A DNA stretch of 56,435 bases, taken from positions 1-56,435 of the forward strand of contig NCGL01000010.1 of the NCBI GenBank assembly GCA_002256935.1. Reading direction: 5' to 3'. The translations under genes and the position numbers were made by a program. The notes beneath the pieces were generated by a model, which was given only the letters and a program-made list of their open reading frames with translations, had not been told where the DNA came from and did not search any database. This DNA is from Bdellovibrio sp. 28-41-41. GTDB lineage: Bacteria > Bdellovibrionota > Bdellovibrionia > Bdellovibrionales > Bdellovibrionaceae. Below are positions 17,303 to 26,594 of the stretch, piece by piece; position 1 is the first letter of the stretch; each line of letters begins with the position of its first letter.

Positions 17303-18820
17303 ATGACAATCGATTTAATTTCACAGGACCTTGATTCAGCCATCAGCTCAAAATCAAACACAGTTTTAGTTCTTTTCAGTAGTTTAGGTGACGATAAAGA
17401 CAAAAAGCCAGTGTTGCATAATAAATCTGTTGCGAAACATCTTGAGACAAACTTGGAAGAAAAATCCATCTCTGGTAAGTCCGGCGAGACAGTCCTGTTT
17501 CGAGAATTTACTCACTCATCTTGTCGTCATTTGTTAGTTGTTGGTCTAGGTTCTGCGAAAGAAATAACTCATGAATCGTTTCGCCAAATCGCGGCGTCGA
17601 TTCACGATGCTGTAAAAGCATCTAAATCCGATGAGGCATTCATCGATTTCGAATCGTTACCTGCGAAAATGAAAAGCGAAGATAACATTCAAGCGGTTGT
17701 AGAAGGCTTACTTCTTACATCTTATGAATTTAACGAGCTAAAATCTAAAAAAGATAAAAAGCCAGCCTCTAATGTGCTTTTCCACATAGTTCTAAAAGAG
17801 TCTAAAAATGCGGCCTACAAAAAGGCGTTTTCTGAAGGCTTAGCGATAGCGGATACTGTGAATTTTGCTCGTTTCCTTGGTGATATGCCTGGTAATTTGA
17901 TGACACCAGATATCTTAGCGAAAAAGGCTGTAGAAGCGGCTAAGAGCGTAAAAGTAAAAGCCACAGTATGGGATAAAGCCCGTATTAAAAAAGAAAAAAT
18001 GGGCGGTTTGCTGGGTGTTTCCATGGGTTCTGATCAGGAGCCACGTTTTATCGTTCTTGAATACAATGGCGCGGCTAAAGGTAAAAAACCGGTTATATTC
18101 GTAGGTAAAGGTTTAACTTTTGACTGCGGTGGTATCAGCATCAAGCCATCGGCTGCGATGGAAGAAATGAAATACGATATGTGCGGCGGTGCGAACGTAA
18201 TCGCTACCGTTCTTGCCGTGGCTAAATTGAAATTAAAAGTAAACGTAATGGGTATCGTTCCGTCGACTGAAAACATGCCTGGACCATCAGCGACCAAGCC
18301 AGGTGATATCCACACAGCACGTAACGGAAAAACATTTGAAGTGAACAACACGGATGCGGAAGGTCGCTTAATCCTAAGCGATGCGCTAGTGTATGCATGT
18401 GAACAAAAACCAGAAATCGTTATTGATGCCGCGACATTAACTGGTGCGATGGTTGTTGCCTTAGGTAACACTCACACAGGCTACTTCACACGTAATGAAA
18501 AATTGAAGAAAACAATCGAAGAAGCAGCTAAAGCTTCGGGTGAATGGGTATGGAACATGCCTTTAACTGATTTCCATGTTCAAGATATGAAAGGCACATA
18601 CGCCGATTTATCGAACATCTCTTCGGGCAAAGGCGCGGGATCTGCAACAGCAGCCGCGTTCTTGGAACAATTCGTTGAAGAGGGTATTCCATGGGCTCAC
18701 TTCGACATTGCGGGTACTGGCTGGTCAGTCGGCAATCGTTTGAAATATTGCCCTAAAAAAGGCGCCAGCGGCGCTATGATCAGAACATTCGTGGAGATAG
18801 CTAGAAGTTTTGAAAGATAA
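17303..18820 (+). CDS. pepA: Leucyl aminopeptidase, M17 family
   Basis: Cytoplasmic two-metal exopeptidase that removes N-terminal residues from peptides. The family signature NTDAEGRLILSDAL is intact, as are the metal and active-site segments KGLTFDCGGISIKP and KYDMCGGANV. The C-terminal domain ends in HFDIAGTGWSVGN, close to the usual M17 ending. The N-terminal macrodomain-like half is diverged. 505 aa is standard. GGAG lies just before the ATG. It overlaps the ABC transporter gene by 11 bp; peptide degradation and export may be linked, but this is conjecture. In some bacteria M17 enzymes also bind DNA. Confidence 0.95.
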   Translation: MTIDLISQDLDSAISSKSNTVLVLFSSLGDDKDKKPVLHNKSVAKHLETNLEEKSISGKSGETVLFREFTHSSCRHLLVVGLGSAKEITHESFRQIAASIHDAVKASKSDEAFIDFESLPAKMKSEDNIQAVVEGLLLTSYEFNELKSKKDKKPASNVLFHIVLKESKNAAYKKAFSEGLAIADTVNFARFLGDMPGNLMTPDILAKKAVEAAKSVKVKATVWDKARIKKEKMGGLLGVSMGSDQEPRFIVLEYNGAAKGKKPVIFVGKGLTFDCGGISIKPSAAMEEMKYDMCGGANVIATVLAVAKLKLKVNVMGIVPSTENMPGPSATKPGDIHTARNGKTFEVNNTDAEGRLILSDALVYACEQKPEIVIDAATLTGAMVVALGNTHTGYFTRNEKLKKTIEEAAKASGEWVWNMPLTDFHVQDMKGTYADLSNISSGKGAGSATAAAFLEQFVEEGIPWAHFDIAGTGWSVGNRLKYCPKKGASGAMIRTFVEIARSFER

Positions 18821-20564
18821 TCTTTTATCTCAGCCTTTACGTTACTTCATATTTAAAAATAGGAAATCCTTTGGCATTGGTTTAGGACTGTTGATAGTCA
18901 CCAATGCCTTAGACTCGGCAACGCCTTTAGTTCTAAAGGTCGCCATCGATACAATCACTGCAGGAAATTTTGAACCTACCGAGCTATTAAAAACAGCGGC
19001 GCTATTCTTTGCTGTTATGTTTATGCTAGCAGCCACTCGTTATGGGTGGCGAATATTCTGGAGCGAGTACCACACATCAGCTGCTGATGAACTTAGAAAT
19101 CGCGTGTTTCATCATTACTCGCAAATGGGCCCTAGTTTCTACACTAAGAATTCTGTCGGCGAAATGATGAGTCAGATTACAAATGATGTGCAGTTCTTTA
19201 GGAATGGCATTGGGCCGGGCTTACTGATCTTAATCGACGGTATCAGTTTAATTATCTTAATTGTTCCTTCGATGATTTATCTAAGTCCTAGCTGGACAGC
19301 GAAGTGTTTAGTGTTCATTGCCATCGTTCCATTCTTTATACATGCGATTACTAAACGTATCGGTGCTCTTTCAAAAGAACAGCAAGGTATGCTGGCTAGA
19401 TTAACTAGCTTTACTCAAGAATTAGTTTCGGGTGTGAAGATCGTAAAAATATTTACTATGGAATCGCAGCGCTCAGAAAAATATCAAGAACTTAGCAAAG
19501 AATACTTAGATAAATCGAATCAACTGAATCGCGTGGATTCGTTTTTTAATCCACTTATGCAAATGGCAGTAGCTACTGGAACTATAATACTACTATACAT
19601 TGGCGGCGGTGAAGTAATCACGGGCGCAGTGACCTTGGGCAGTTTCGTTGCATTTCAGCGTTACATCAATAAAATCATCTGGCCATTCTCTGCGCTTGGA
19701 TACGGATTATCGCAAATGCAAAAGGGCCGTAGTGCGTTTGAGCGTATCAAAGTATTGTTAGAGCAGCCGGTGGAATTTCCAGACCTATTCAATCAAAAGC
19801 AAACGCCGCATGTGGCTTCTGTGGAATCGATTGAATTAAAAAATGTCGGATTCAAATACGGCGAGATCGAAGTTCTTAAAAATATAAATTTAGAAATTAA
19901 AAAAGGTCAGTTTATCGGGATCACGGGTCCAGTGGGCGCCGGGAAATCAACGCTTCTTCATTTGCTCGTCGACTACTTAGGAAATTACTCGGGTCAGATT
20001 TTACTCAATGGTAAAGACTATAATGAATACGCAAAATCGGAAATTTGGAAGTCAATTAAGATGGTACCGCAAGAGCCATTCTTATTTAGTTCTTCTATTC
20101 GCAATAACGTAATTTTATCCTCGGCCAGTAACGAGCAGCAGTTAAACGCCATCGTTTCCATGGTTGATTTTGATAAGGATATGAAGACGCTAGAGCGCGG
20201 TCTAGAGACATTTGTTGGTGAAAAAGGCGTTCAGCTATCTGGTGGGCAGAAACAGCGCCTGACGCTAGCTCGAGGCGTGTATGCAAAGCCGGATGTCATT
20301 CTGTTAGATGATACGTTAAGTGCACTAGATACAAAGACCGAGGCAAACGTTCGCGATCATTTATTTAAATCTAGTCGCGAGCAAATTCGCGTGATTGTGG
20401 CGAATAAAGTTCAATCCCTGATGAAGGCAGATCAAATCGTGGTCTTATCCGAAGGGCAAATTGAAGCCATAGGGACACACGAAGAACTTCTTGAGAAATC
20501 AAAGTTCTATTTAAATCAGTGGAGACTGCAGCAGATGAATGAGGCGGGGGAAACTCATGCATAA
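18810..20564 (+). CDS. ABC exporter half-transporter, MdlA-like (degenerate ATP site subunit)
   Basis: Six-helix exporter membrane domain (about residues 15-310) fused to an ATPase domain (about 340-570). Walker A is GPVGAGKST and the signature is the canonical LSGGQKQRL. Walker B is VILLDDTLSALD, with Asp in place of the catalytic Glu, and the switch-histidine position reads VIVANKVQSL, with Asn in place of His. These changes are typical of one half of a heterodimeric exporter such as MdlA/MdlB or TM287/288. It overlaps pepA upstream and the second half downstream. The substrate cannot be told; lipids, drugs and peptides are all possible. Confidence 0.9.
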   Translation: MKDNLLSQPLRYFIFKNRKSFGIGLGLLIVTNALDSATPLVLKVAIDTITAGNFEPTELLKTAALFFAVMFMLAATRYGWRIFWSEYHTSAADELRNRVFHHYSQMGPSFYTKNSVGEMMSQITNDVQFFRNGIGPGLLILIDGISLIILIVPSMIYLSPSWTAKCLVFIAIVPFFIHAITKRIGALSKEQQGMLARLTSFTQELVSGVKIVKIFTMESQRSEKYQELSKEYLDKSNQLNRVDSFFNPLMQMAVATGTIILLYIGGGEVITGAVTLGSFVAFQRYINKIIWPFSALGYGLSQMQKGRSAFERIKVLLEQPVEFPDLFNQKQTPHVASVESIELKNVGFKYGEIEVLKNINLEIKKGQFIGITGPVGAGKSTLLHLLVDYLGNYSGQILLNGKDYNEYAKSEIWKSIKMVPQEPFLFSSSIRNNVILSSASNEQQLNAIVSMVDFDKDMKTLERGLETFVGEKGVQLSGGQKQRLTLARGVYAKPDVILLDDTLSALDTKTEANVRDHLFKSSREQIRVIVANKVQSLMKADQIVVLSEGQIEAIGTHEELLEKSKFYLNQWRLQQMNEAGETHA

Positions 20565-22329
20565 TTTTTCTGAAGATAAAGAAACCACACGGCTTAATTA
20601 TAAACAGCTTTTTAGAAAGCTAAGCCCGTTCTTAGCGCGCCGCAAAGGCACATTGGTGTGGGTGACGTTTCTAGTTCTAGCGGCGGCTCTTAGCGGGCGG
20701 GCTATTCCTTTCTTTATTGGCTACACTATCGATAATGCGATTGTTAAAAAGGATTGGGATTTGCTTCTGTATTGCACTATCGGTTATGCAGTACTTGAAG
20801 TCCTGAATTCAGTTTTTGAATTTTTGCAAGTCTACCAATTTCAAAAATTAGGTAATCAAGTTTTACTGGATATTCGATCAAAAATTCTGTTCGTCGTGCA
20901 AAGAATCCCGATGACTTATTTTAATAGAACTCCAGCCGGACGAATTGTAACTCGCGCGACCAACGACGTTTCTCAAATTGGTGAGATATTTAGTGACGGT
21001 GTTGTGAAAGTATTTATTCAACTGATCGTTTTAATTTCTATTGTCGTATCGATGATGCTGATTTCTGTTAAATTGACGCTGATTTGCCTAGCTACTGCAC
21101 CGCTGTTCTTCTACCTGGGAATTAAAGTTACAAATAAAATCAAAGAAACTCTACGTGTTTCAAAAATAGCGACCTCTGCATTGAATTCATTTATTGCCGA
21201 AAGCTTGAATGGAATGAAGATCATTCAAATGTACCAGCTATCACGATCGAAGATGGATCAGTTCGAATTTCTGTCCGGTGATTTGAAACGAGTTTCACTG
21301 AAATCGACGCGAAATTACGCGATGATGATGCCGATTTTGAATTTATTCAATGGCCTGATACTAGCCAGTGCTTTGTACTTTAGCGGAATCTTAGGTCAGC
21401 AAGATGGTATCAAAGTTGGTCTTGTGATTACATTCTTTTTGCATGCACTAGATTTTGTACATCCTTTTCGTGACATCATCGAGAAATATCAGCAGTTCCA
21501 AAATAGTTTAACCAGCGCCGAGCGTGTGTTTACATTGTTAGAAGAGCCAATCGAGGCCGGTTACAATTTGCCACCAATTCCGCAGAAGGTAGGTAATGCG
21601 ATCGAATTTAGAAACCTGAGTTTCAAATATCAAGACACCACGACTACTGTTCTTAAAAATCTATCACTTACCATTAAAGATCGCCAATCCGTTGGCGTCG
21701 TTGGACGTACAGGTGCCGGTAAGTCAACTTTGGTTCACTTGCTTTTGAATTTATACCCACCAACACCGAACGAATTGTTTATCGGTGGACATGCGATTGA
21801 ATCAATTCCTCTTAATCAACTTCGACACAAAATAAACTGCGTACAGCAAGACTTGTTTCTATTCAAAGGGACCATATTTGAAAATCTGACTTTGGGTTCA
21901 GAGCGTATTCTCGACGACCGCGTCTACCGAGTCGCTGCCGAGATTGGCTTAGTCGATTACTTGGCTAAAACTCAGCGAACTCTTGCTCATCCTGTAGAAG
22001 AATCGGGCGCCAATTTAAGCACCGGCGAGAAGCAATTGATTTCATTTGCGCGTATTCTGATTTTTGATCCCGAGATAGTGATCTTAGATGAAGCGACATC
22101 TAATATCGACTCTCAAATGGAACAGCTCCTGCAAACGGCTTCAAAAAAATTGATTCAAAATAGAACTTCAATCGTAATTGCCCATCGCCTGTCGACGATC
22201 TTCAGCTGTGATCGAATTTTAGTGATAGACAACGGCCGTGTGATTGAGGATGGATCTCCTCAAGAATTAGCGGCCAAAGATTCCGAATTTAAAAAGATGC
22301 TAAGCGATCAATCCTATAAAGATTTGTAA
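20557..22329 (+). CDS. ABC exporter half-transporter, MdlB-like (catalytic ATP site subunit)
   Basis: Second half of the exporter: six-helix membrane domain (about residues 25-320) and an ATPase domain. Walker A is GRTGAGKST, Walker B is IVILDEATSNID with the catalytic Glu, and the switch histidine is present in IVIAHRLST. The signature is altered to LSTGEKQL. This complements the partner: its intact Walker motifs pair with the partner's intact LSGGQ to make one good site. I chose ATG at 20557, inside the end of the upstream gene, because a GGCGGGGGA ribosome-binding site precedes it; an ATG at 20539 is possible. The 3' end overlaps the convergent gene by 16 bp. Confidence 0.92.
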   Translation: MHNFSEDKETTRLNYKQLFRKLSPFLARRKGTLVWVTFLVLAAALSGRAIPFFIGYTIDNAIVKKDWDLLLYCTIGYAVLEVLNSVFEFLQVYQFQKLGNQVLLDIRSKILFVVQRIPMTYFNRTPAGRIVTRATNDVSQIGEIFSDGVVKVFIQLIVLISIVVSMMLISVKLTLICLATAPLFFYLGIKVTNKIKETLRVSKIATSALNSFIAESLNGMKIIQMYQLSRSKMDQFEFLSGDLKRVSLKSTRNYAMMMPILNLFNGLILASALYFSGILGQQDGIKVGLVITFFLHALDFVHPFRDIIEKYQQFQNSLTSAERVFTLLEEPIEAGYNLPPIPQKVGNAIEFRNLSFKYQDTTTTVLKNLSLTIKDRQSVGVVGRTGAGKSTLVHLLLNLYPPTPNELFIGGHAIESIPLNQLRHKINCVQQDLFLFKGTIFENLTLGSERILDDRVYRVAAEIGLVDYLAKTQRTLAHPVEESGANLSTGEKQLISFARILIFDPEIVILDEATSNIDSQMEQLLQTASKKLIQNRTSIVIAHRLSTIFSCDRILVIDNGRVIEDGSPQELAAKDSEFKKMLSDQSYKDL

Positions 22330-23543
22330 AATCGCATGCAGGCCGATGGCGCACTGCTGTTTGAGTTAATAGGCTTAAATATCATCGTTAATGCTTTAAA
22401 GAAGCCAATCTTCTGAGCGGGATCGGTAATTTCGTCTTTATAGTTTTTCTTCAAAACGATATGAAAATATCGACGAGTTAGCTTCGTTTCAAAAAATGTA
22501 GATGGAATAGGAAACGACATATTAAGAGTGTGCTGATTTGCTAGTGATGTCGGTCCTGTGCGATTAGTTCCGATGAATGGTGCGTAAAAGGCGCTATCAT
22601 ACCCATCTTTAGTTACGAACGCGCGTCGGCCCACCGGAGGCAAGTCACGAGCTTCCATGTATAAACCCATACCAGCGCCGGCATAACCTTCAAGAATAGG
22701 TGCAAAGGCACGTTTTAAGGATTCAAAATCAAAAAACATATCTAACATCCAAGCCGATTTTTCGCCGACTTTAACTCGAGAGATACCTAGTCCTAAAGAC
22801 GTTCCTAAGTAAAATCCAAATTTAGGAGATACAAATTGTTTAAGAGGTGTCTTTGAAATTACGAAATCATATAAAAGCTGTCCCAGCGCCGCGCCAGCAC
22901 CAGCTACCATGTATATGTTAGTTCCAAATGTATTGGCTTTTACAAACTGTTCACTGCGCTGATAGAAAACACCATTTAAAGAGTTAACTAGTTTTTGAAT
23001 CAACGTATAAGGTGGCTTGATTTTGAATTTTAAAAATGTCCTTTCAAAACTATCTGCGACACCAGACAAGAAGGCGTGTTTCTTTGACAAAAGAGTTCTA
23101 AGTTCGTCTTCAGATAGATTGCCAAGGCCGTTATTAATAGCTTCAATCGATTCTTTCGCAAACTTGATTTTGTATTTTTTAAACTCGGTAACGATGGCAT
23201 GACGACTCTTAAAAGCCTCCTCATCGTTTCTATTTACGACATCCCAATCTACTTTAAGGCCAAAAGGAATCGAGACTGACGTTAATTTTTTGCCTTTTTC
23301 AATGTCTGGCAACGCATTGGTGCGGATCATTTCGAGCAATTCAGCTTTAGAGAATTTATCCAGCAGCCTGCCGTCGAAATTTTTCGAATCGTAGTTAAAA
23401 AGCAATTCGTCTTGTTGAACCGCTGGTAGAGCTTGATCGGATTGAATTAAAAACTGAGACAGGTTAACGGGCTCGTTCGATGCAAAAGCGAGCGAAGCGG
23501 CAAAAGAAAATCCGACAATAAGTAAAAGCAGTTTTTTCAGCAT
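22314..23543 (-). CDS. Secreted protein of unknown function
   Basis: No family recognised. A clear signal peptide (MLKKLLLLIVGFSFAASLAFA) is followed by about 390 residues. The first half is charged and helical (KHAIVTEFKKYKIKF, LSEDELRTLLSKKHAFL). The middle is glycine-rich with alternating hydrophobics (YMVAGAGAALGQLLYDF, FGFYLGTSLGLGISRV, EGYAGAGMGLYMEAR), which would suit membrane association or a small barrel. TAGGAAATT precedes the ATG. The gene stands alone on the minus strand between the exporter and a HAD phosphatase gene. Confidence 0.6.
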   Translation of the reverse strand: MLKKLLLLIVGFSFAASLAFASNEPVNLSQFLIQSDQALPAVQQDELLFNYDSKNFDGRLLDKFSKAELLEMIRTNALPDIEKGKKLTSVSIPFGLKVDWDVVNRNDEEAFKSRHAIVTEFKKYKIKFAKESIEAINNGLGNLSEDELRTLLSKKHAFLSGVADSFERTFLKFKIKPPYTLIQKLVNSLNGVFYQRSEQFVKANTFGTNIYMVAGAGAALGQLLYDFVISKTPLKQFVSPKFGFYLGTSLGLGISRVKVGEKSAWMLDMFFDFESLKRAFAPILEGYAGAGMGLYMEARDLPPVGRRAFVTKDGYDSAFYAPFIGTNRTGPTSLANQHTLNMSFPIPSTFFETKLTRRYFHIVLKKNYKDEITDPAQKIGFFKALTMIFKPINSNSSAPSACMRFYKSL

Positions 23544-23625
23544 AATTTCCTACTCCGCAAATATAGCTAAGATTGTAGAAAAGAGATGCTGTCTAAATTT
23601 TGGACATTACTTTTTACATGCCTGA

Positions 23626-24372
23626 TTAAATGTAGCGATGGAAGTGCCATCCCTTGGATTTGGCGATTTCCTGAAGCTGATATTCTGACTTATAAAGTCT
23701 GTCTTCACGATTAGCCGCGCTGACGGCTAATCGTAAGCGGGTAGAGAACTCAAGTAATTCGACGTCACCTTCTGAATTTCCCACGGTTAAAAACGGAGGA
23801 TCTGAATATTTTTGCTTGTAGCCATCGACTTTGCCAGACCTGTAAGTAATTACTCCCTGTTTTTGATCGGTGACGACACCGTTTTGTACCAGGGTCTCAA
23901 CACCGATAACGTCTGAATTTTGTAGACCTAAAAAGCGCGCACCAGGTTCAACCGCCCATGTGATAGAAGCGGTGATTACTTTAATGGTCACCTGATTATT
24001 TCTAAGCACATCGATCAGTTTTTTTTGGTCATCAAAAACTGGAAACGGTTGAAGGCTTTTAAGAGCGTCATCAGACCATTTTCGAACTTGCTCCAGTGTT
24101 TGGCCTTTGTAAATCTGCGCCAGCCACAAATAAGCATCACGAGGATCAGAATTTTTCTTTTTCAGCTCTAGATAATGTTCCCAAGGGTTTGGCGGCAGTT
24201 CCACTAGACGATTGTCTATTGTGTAATGGAACAGGTTCTCTCCTAAATCAGTATCCCACAAAGTTCCATCAGCATCGAAAAGCGCTACTAGTGGCGATTG
24301 ATTTCTCTTGAGTTCTGCCAGGGTTTCATTTAACTGTTTCCAGAAAGTTTCGGGATAAGATTTGTATTTCAT
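23626..24372 (-). CDS. HAD-superfamily phosphatase (phosphoserine phosphatase-like)
   Basis: Motif I is ALFDADGTLWDTD (nucleophile Asp and general acid Asp), motif II is VITASITWAV, and motif IV is VGNSEGDVELL, giving the HAD phosphotransferase layout. A helical cap inserted after motif I matches the C1-capped SerB-like class (COG0560 style). The substrate is unknown. I chose ATG at 24372; starting at 24426 adds 18 residues and overlaps the start of the divergent gene in the CATG at 24424-24427. Confidence 0.8.
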   Translation of the reverse strand: MKYKSYPETFWKQLNETLAELKRNQSPLVALFDADGTLWDTDLGENLFHYTIDNRLVELPPNPWEHYLELKKKNSDPRDAYLWLAQIYKGQTLEQVRKWSDDALKSLQPFPVFDDQKKLIDVLRNNQVTIKVITASITWAVEPGARFLGLQNSDVIGVETLVQNGVVTDQKQGVITYRSGKVDGYKQKYSDPPFLTVGNSEGDVELLEFSTRLRLAVSAANREDRLYKSEYQLQEIAKSKGWHFHRYI

Positions 24373-24424
24373 TATTTGAAACCCTAGCTTAATATAAGTA
24401 CACTGTCCATAGTAAGAGAGAGTC

Positions 24425-24898
24425 ATGAGTTTTTACTGCCGAGTATTGCAAAAAGAAGATATTGAAGAGTTACTAGATTTTGAATCAAAAAAACTGATCG
24501 AAATTGAACAGAATGAAATGGAGAGAGAGTTCATCAAGTGGAATTCCCGCTGGAGAAAAGAATCTCTAGAGCATTACGCTCAAATGGGTTGGAGTTTTAT
24601 AGCTCGTAATCCAGACCTGAAATCTACGTTTTCTTCTGAAGGTCAGTTAGTTGGGTATTTTACAGCCCAACCGCTGCTGTTCCTAGACGGCCAAACTCAA
24701 TCTCTATGGGTAGAACATTTGTCTTATTCTGCGCTTCAGGCACGTGATGAATTAGTTGAAATCGCGTATCGGTTGTCACGGGACAAGCATTTTCAAAGGG
24801 TATATTTTTTAAACAACCAGGGCGTAGTTAATTCTGTGAATGCCTTCAAGCCAGAGTCTTGGAATCCGCAGATGATGTACGTAAAGACGACAAAATGA
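24425..24898 (+). CDS. Possible GNAT-fold acyltransferase
   Basis: A 157-residue protein whose order of elements fits a GNAT fold: YCRVLQKEDIEELLDFE (strand 1 and helix), GQLVGYFTAQPL (central strands), LWVEHLSY (strand 4), then DELVEIAYRLSRDKHFQRVYFLNN (acetyl-CoA helix and strand 5). The usual Q/RxxGxG/A acetyl-CoA loop is not obvious, so it may be a diverged or inactive member. It overlaps glpD by the ATGA at 24895-24898, which suggests co-expression. Confidence 0.5.
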   Translation: MSFYCRVLQKEDIEELLDFESKKLIEIEQNEMEREFIKWNSRWRKESLEHYAQMGWSFIARNPDLKSTFSSEGQLVGYFTAQPLLFLDGQTQSLWVEHLSYSALQARDELVEIAYRLSRDKHFQRVYFLNNQGVVNSVNAFKPESWNPQMMYVKTTK

Positions 24899-26493
24899 AT
24901 CCACTAGGCCGAGACCAGCGAAATCAAAATATTACTCGAATGAATCGCGAGATTTTTGATTTGCTAGTCATCGGGGGCGGGATTACCGGTGCCGGCGTGG
25001 CTCGCGACGCCAGTTCCAGAAACATGAAGGTCGCGCTCGTTGAAGCCAGTGATTTTGCCTCAGGAACCTCATCTCGATCCAGTAAGCTGATCCACGGTGG
25101 TATCCGCTATCTAGAGAATATGGAATTCAAACTCGTGTTTGAAGCGCTTTCCGAGCGCAAGACATTGTTTGAGATCGCTCCGCATTTGGTTCACCCTATG
25201 CGATTTATGATTCCTATGTTTAAGGACTCGCGCGTATCATTTTTTAAGATGGGCCTAGGTATGTGGCTGTACGACGTACTTTCGTTGTTCCAAGCCCCTG
25301 AAATTCACAAAAAACTAGAAGCTAAAGAAACAATTGCGACACAGTCGGAACTCAAAGCGGCTAACCTTGTCGGCTCCTACATTTATTACGATGCCTACAT
25401 GGATGACGATCGCCTGACGATTGAAACTATTCGATCGGCATCTAGTTATGGCGCCGTGATCGGAAACTATTTAAAAGTTCAAAATATCTCGAAATCTAGA
25501 GACGTCTATGTTGTCGATTTGATCGATATGTTGGACCAAACTCAAATTCAAATTAAAACCAAACAAATCGCCAGTTGCACAGGGCCTTGGACAGATATCT
25601 TCGGAAGCCAAATTGAAAAAGGCTGGAAAAAAAGATTGCGTCCAACAAAAGGCATTCATTTGATTTTCCCTAGAAAGAAATTACCTTTGCATCAAGCCGT
25701 AGTAATGGGTGCGGAGAAAAGTAATCGTATTATATTCGGTATTCCGCGCGGTGATTATGTGATCGTGGGAACAACCGATACGGATTTTTCTACAGATCCT
25801 TCAGGAGTACATTCTGAAAGAGCCGATGTTGATTACTTGCTACAAGTTTTAAAATCTTATTTCCCAAATTCAAATGTTACAGTGAATGATATCTTATCGT
25901 CATACTCGGGGGTTCGTCCCTTGGTAAAAGATGATTCGGATAATCCGAACGCAACCAGCCGCGAGCATTTGATTTTTAAAGATCCGATGGGAATCACGCA
26001 TGTTACGGGTGGCAAATACACTACCTATCGTAAAATGGCTGAAGATGCGGTCCATGCGATGCTAAAAGATTTGCCTTATGAAAAACGTGTTGAGTTTAAA
26101 ACATCGAGAACACTTGAGCCGATCAATGATTTAGTCACTGAAGCTGGTTATCGGGAATTTATATCTCAAGATCGAACTGGAGAAGAAAAGAAACTGGCAG
26201 AACGTTATGGACCCGAAGCTTTGTCTATCTTGCGTCCTCAGGGCAACTATACATTATTACAGCGAGAAGTTGCATTTCATATCGACAATACTTTATGTCT
26301 AAGTATTCCTGATTTTTACATTCGCCGGTCTAATTTATTTTTATACCACCGCGATCATGGGCTAAGTAAATTTGACGAAATTTCAAAAGTATTCCGAGCT
26401 AAATTAGCCTATACCGATAAAGAAATCGGGGCCGATTTGGAAACTCTTCATACCACTATAAAAAAAGAAATGGGCTGGAAAACGCAAAACTAA
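24895..26493 (+). CDS. glpD: Aerobic glycerol-3-phosphate dehydrogenase
   Basis: FAD enzyme at the inner face of the cytoplasmic membrane that oxidises glycerol-3-phosphate to DHAP and feeds electrons to quinone. The FAD-binding N-terminus VIGGGITGAGVARDASSR, the family signature SSRSSKLIHGGIRYLE, and VTGGKYTTYRKMAEDAV are all present. A helical C-terminal domain (LQREVAFHIDNTLCLSIPDF) completes the protein. I chose ATG at 24895, which overlaps the preceding stop; an upstream ATG at 24859 lies inside the previous gene. No glpK or glpF is next to it. An inverted-repeat element begins about 10 bp past its stop. Confidence 0.95.
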   Translation: MNPLGRDQRNQNITRMNREIFDLLVIGGGITGAGVARDASSRNMKVALVEASDFASGTSSRSSKLIHGGIRYLENMEFKLVFEALSERKTLFEIAPHLVHPMRFMIPMFKDSRVSFFKMGLGMWLYDVLSLFQAPEIHKKLEAKETIATQSELKAANLVGSYIYYDAYMDDDRLTIETIRSASSYGAVIGNYLKVQNISKSRDVYVVDLIDMLDQTQIQIKTKQIASCTGPWTDIFGSQIEKGWKKRLRPTKGIHLIFPRKKLPLHQAVVMGAEKSNRIIFGIPRGDYVIVGTTDTDFSTDPSGVHSERADVDYLLQVLKSYFPNSNVTVNDILSSYSGVRPLVKDDSDNPNATSREHLIFKDPMGITHVTGGKYTTYRKMAEDAVHAMLKDLPYEKRVEFKTSRTLEPINDLVTEAGYREFISQDRTGEEKKLAERYGPEALSILRPQGNYTLLQREVAFHIDNTLCLSIPDFYIRRSNLFLYHRDHGLSKFDEISKVFRAKLAYTDKEIGADLETLHTTIKKEMGWKTQN

Positions 26494-26503
26494 AGACGAG
26501 TTT

Positions 26504-26547
26504 CCGCAGCCGTTCGGCGTTTGGCGTCGCTGTTTCCGTTCGGTTTT
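26504..26547 (+). repeat. Left arm of the 44-bp perfect inverted repeat
   Basis: GC-richer than the flanks. It begins CCGCAGCCGTTCGG and ends CCGTTCGGTTTT, and is the exact reverse complement of 26904-26947. It starts about 10 bp after the glpD stop codon. Confidence 0.95.
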
Positions 26548-26594
26548 TCGTTTTCGTTTTAAATGCTGGTTTGTTGATTGCATTTGCGAATTGT

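Noticed and set aside
18034..18471. Minus-strand open frame of 145 codons inside pepA
   Set aside because: It is antisense to the conserved core of pepA, has no family features, and its composition is explained by the codons of the opposite strand.
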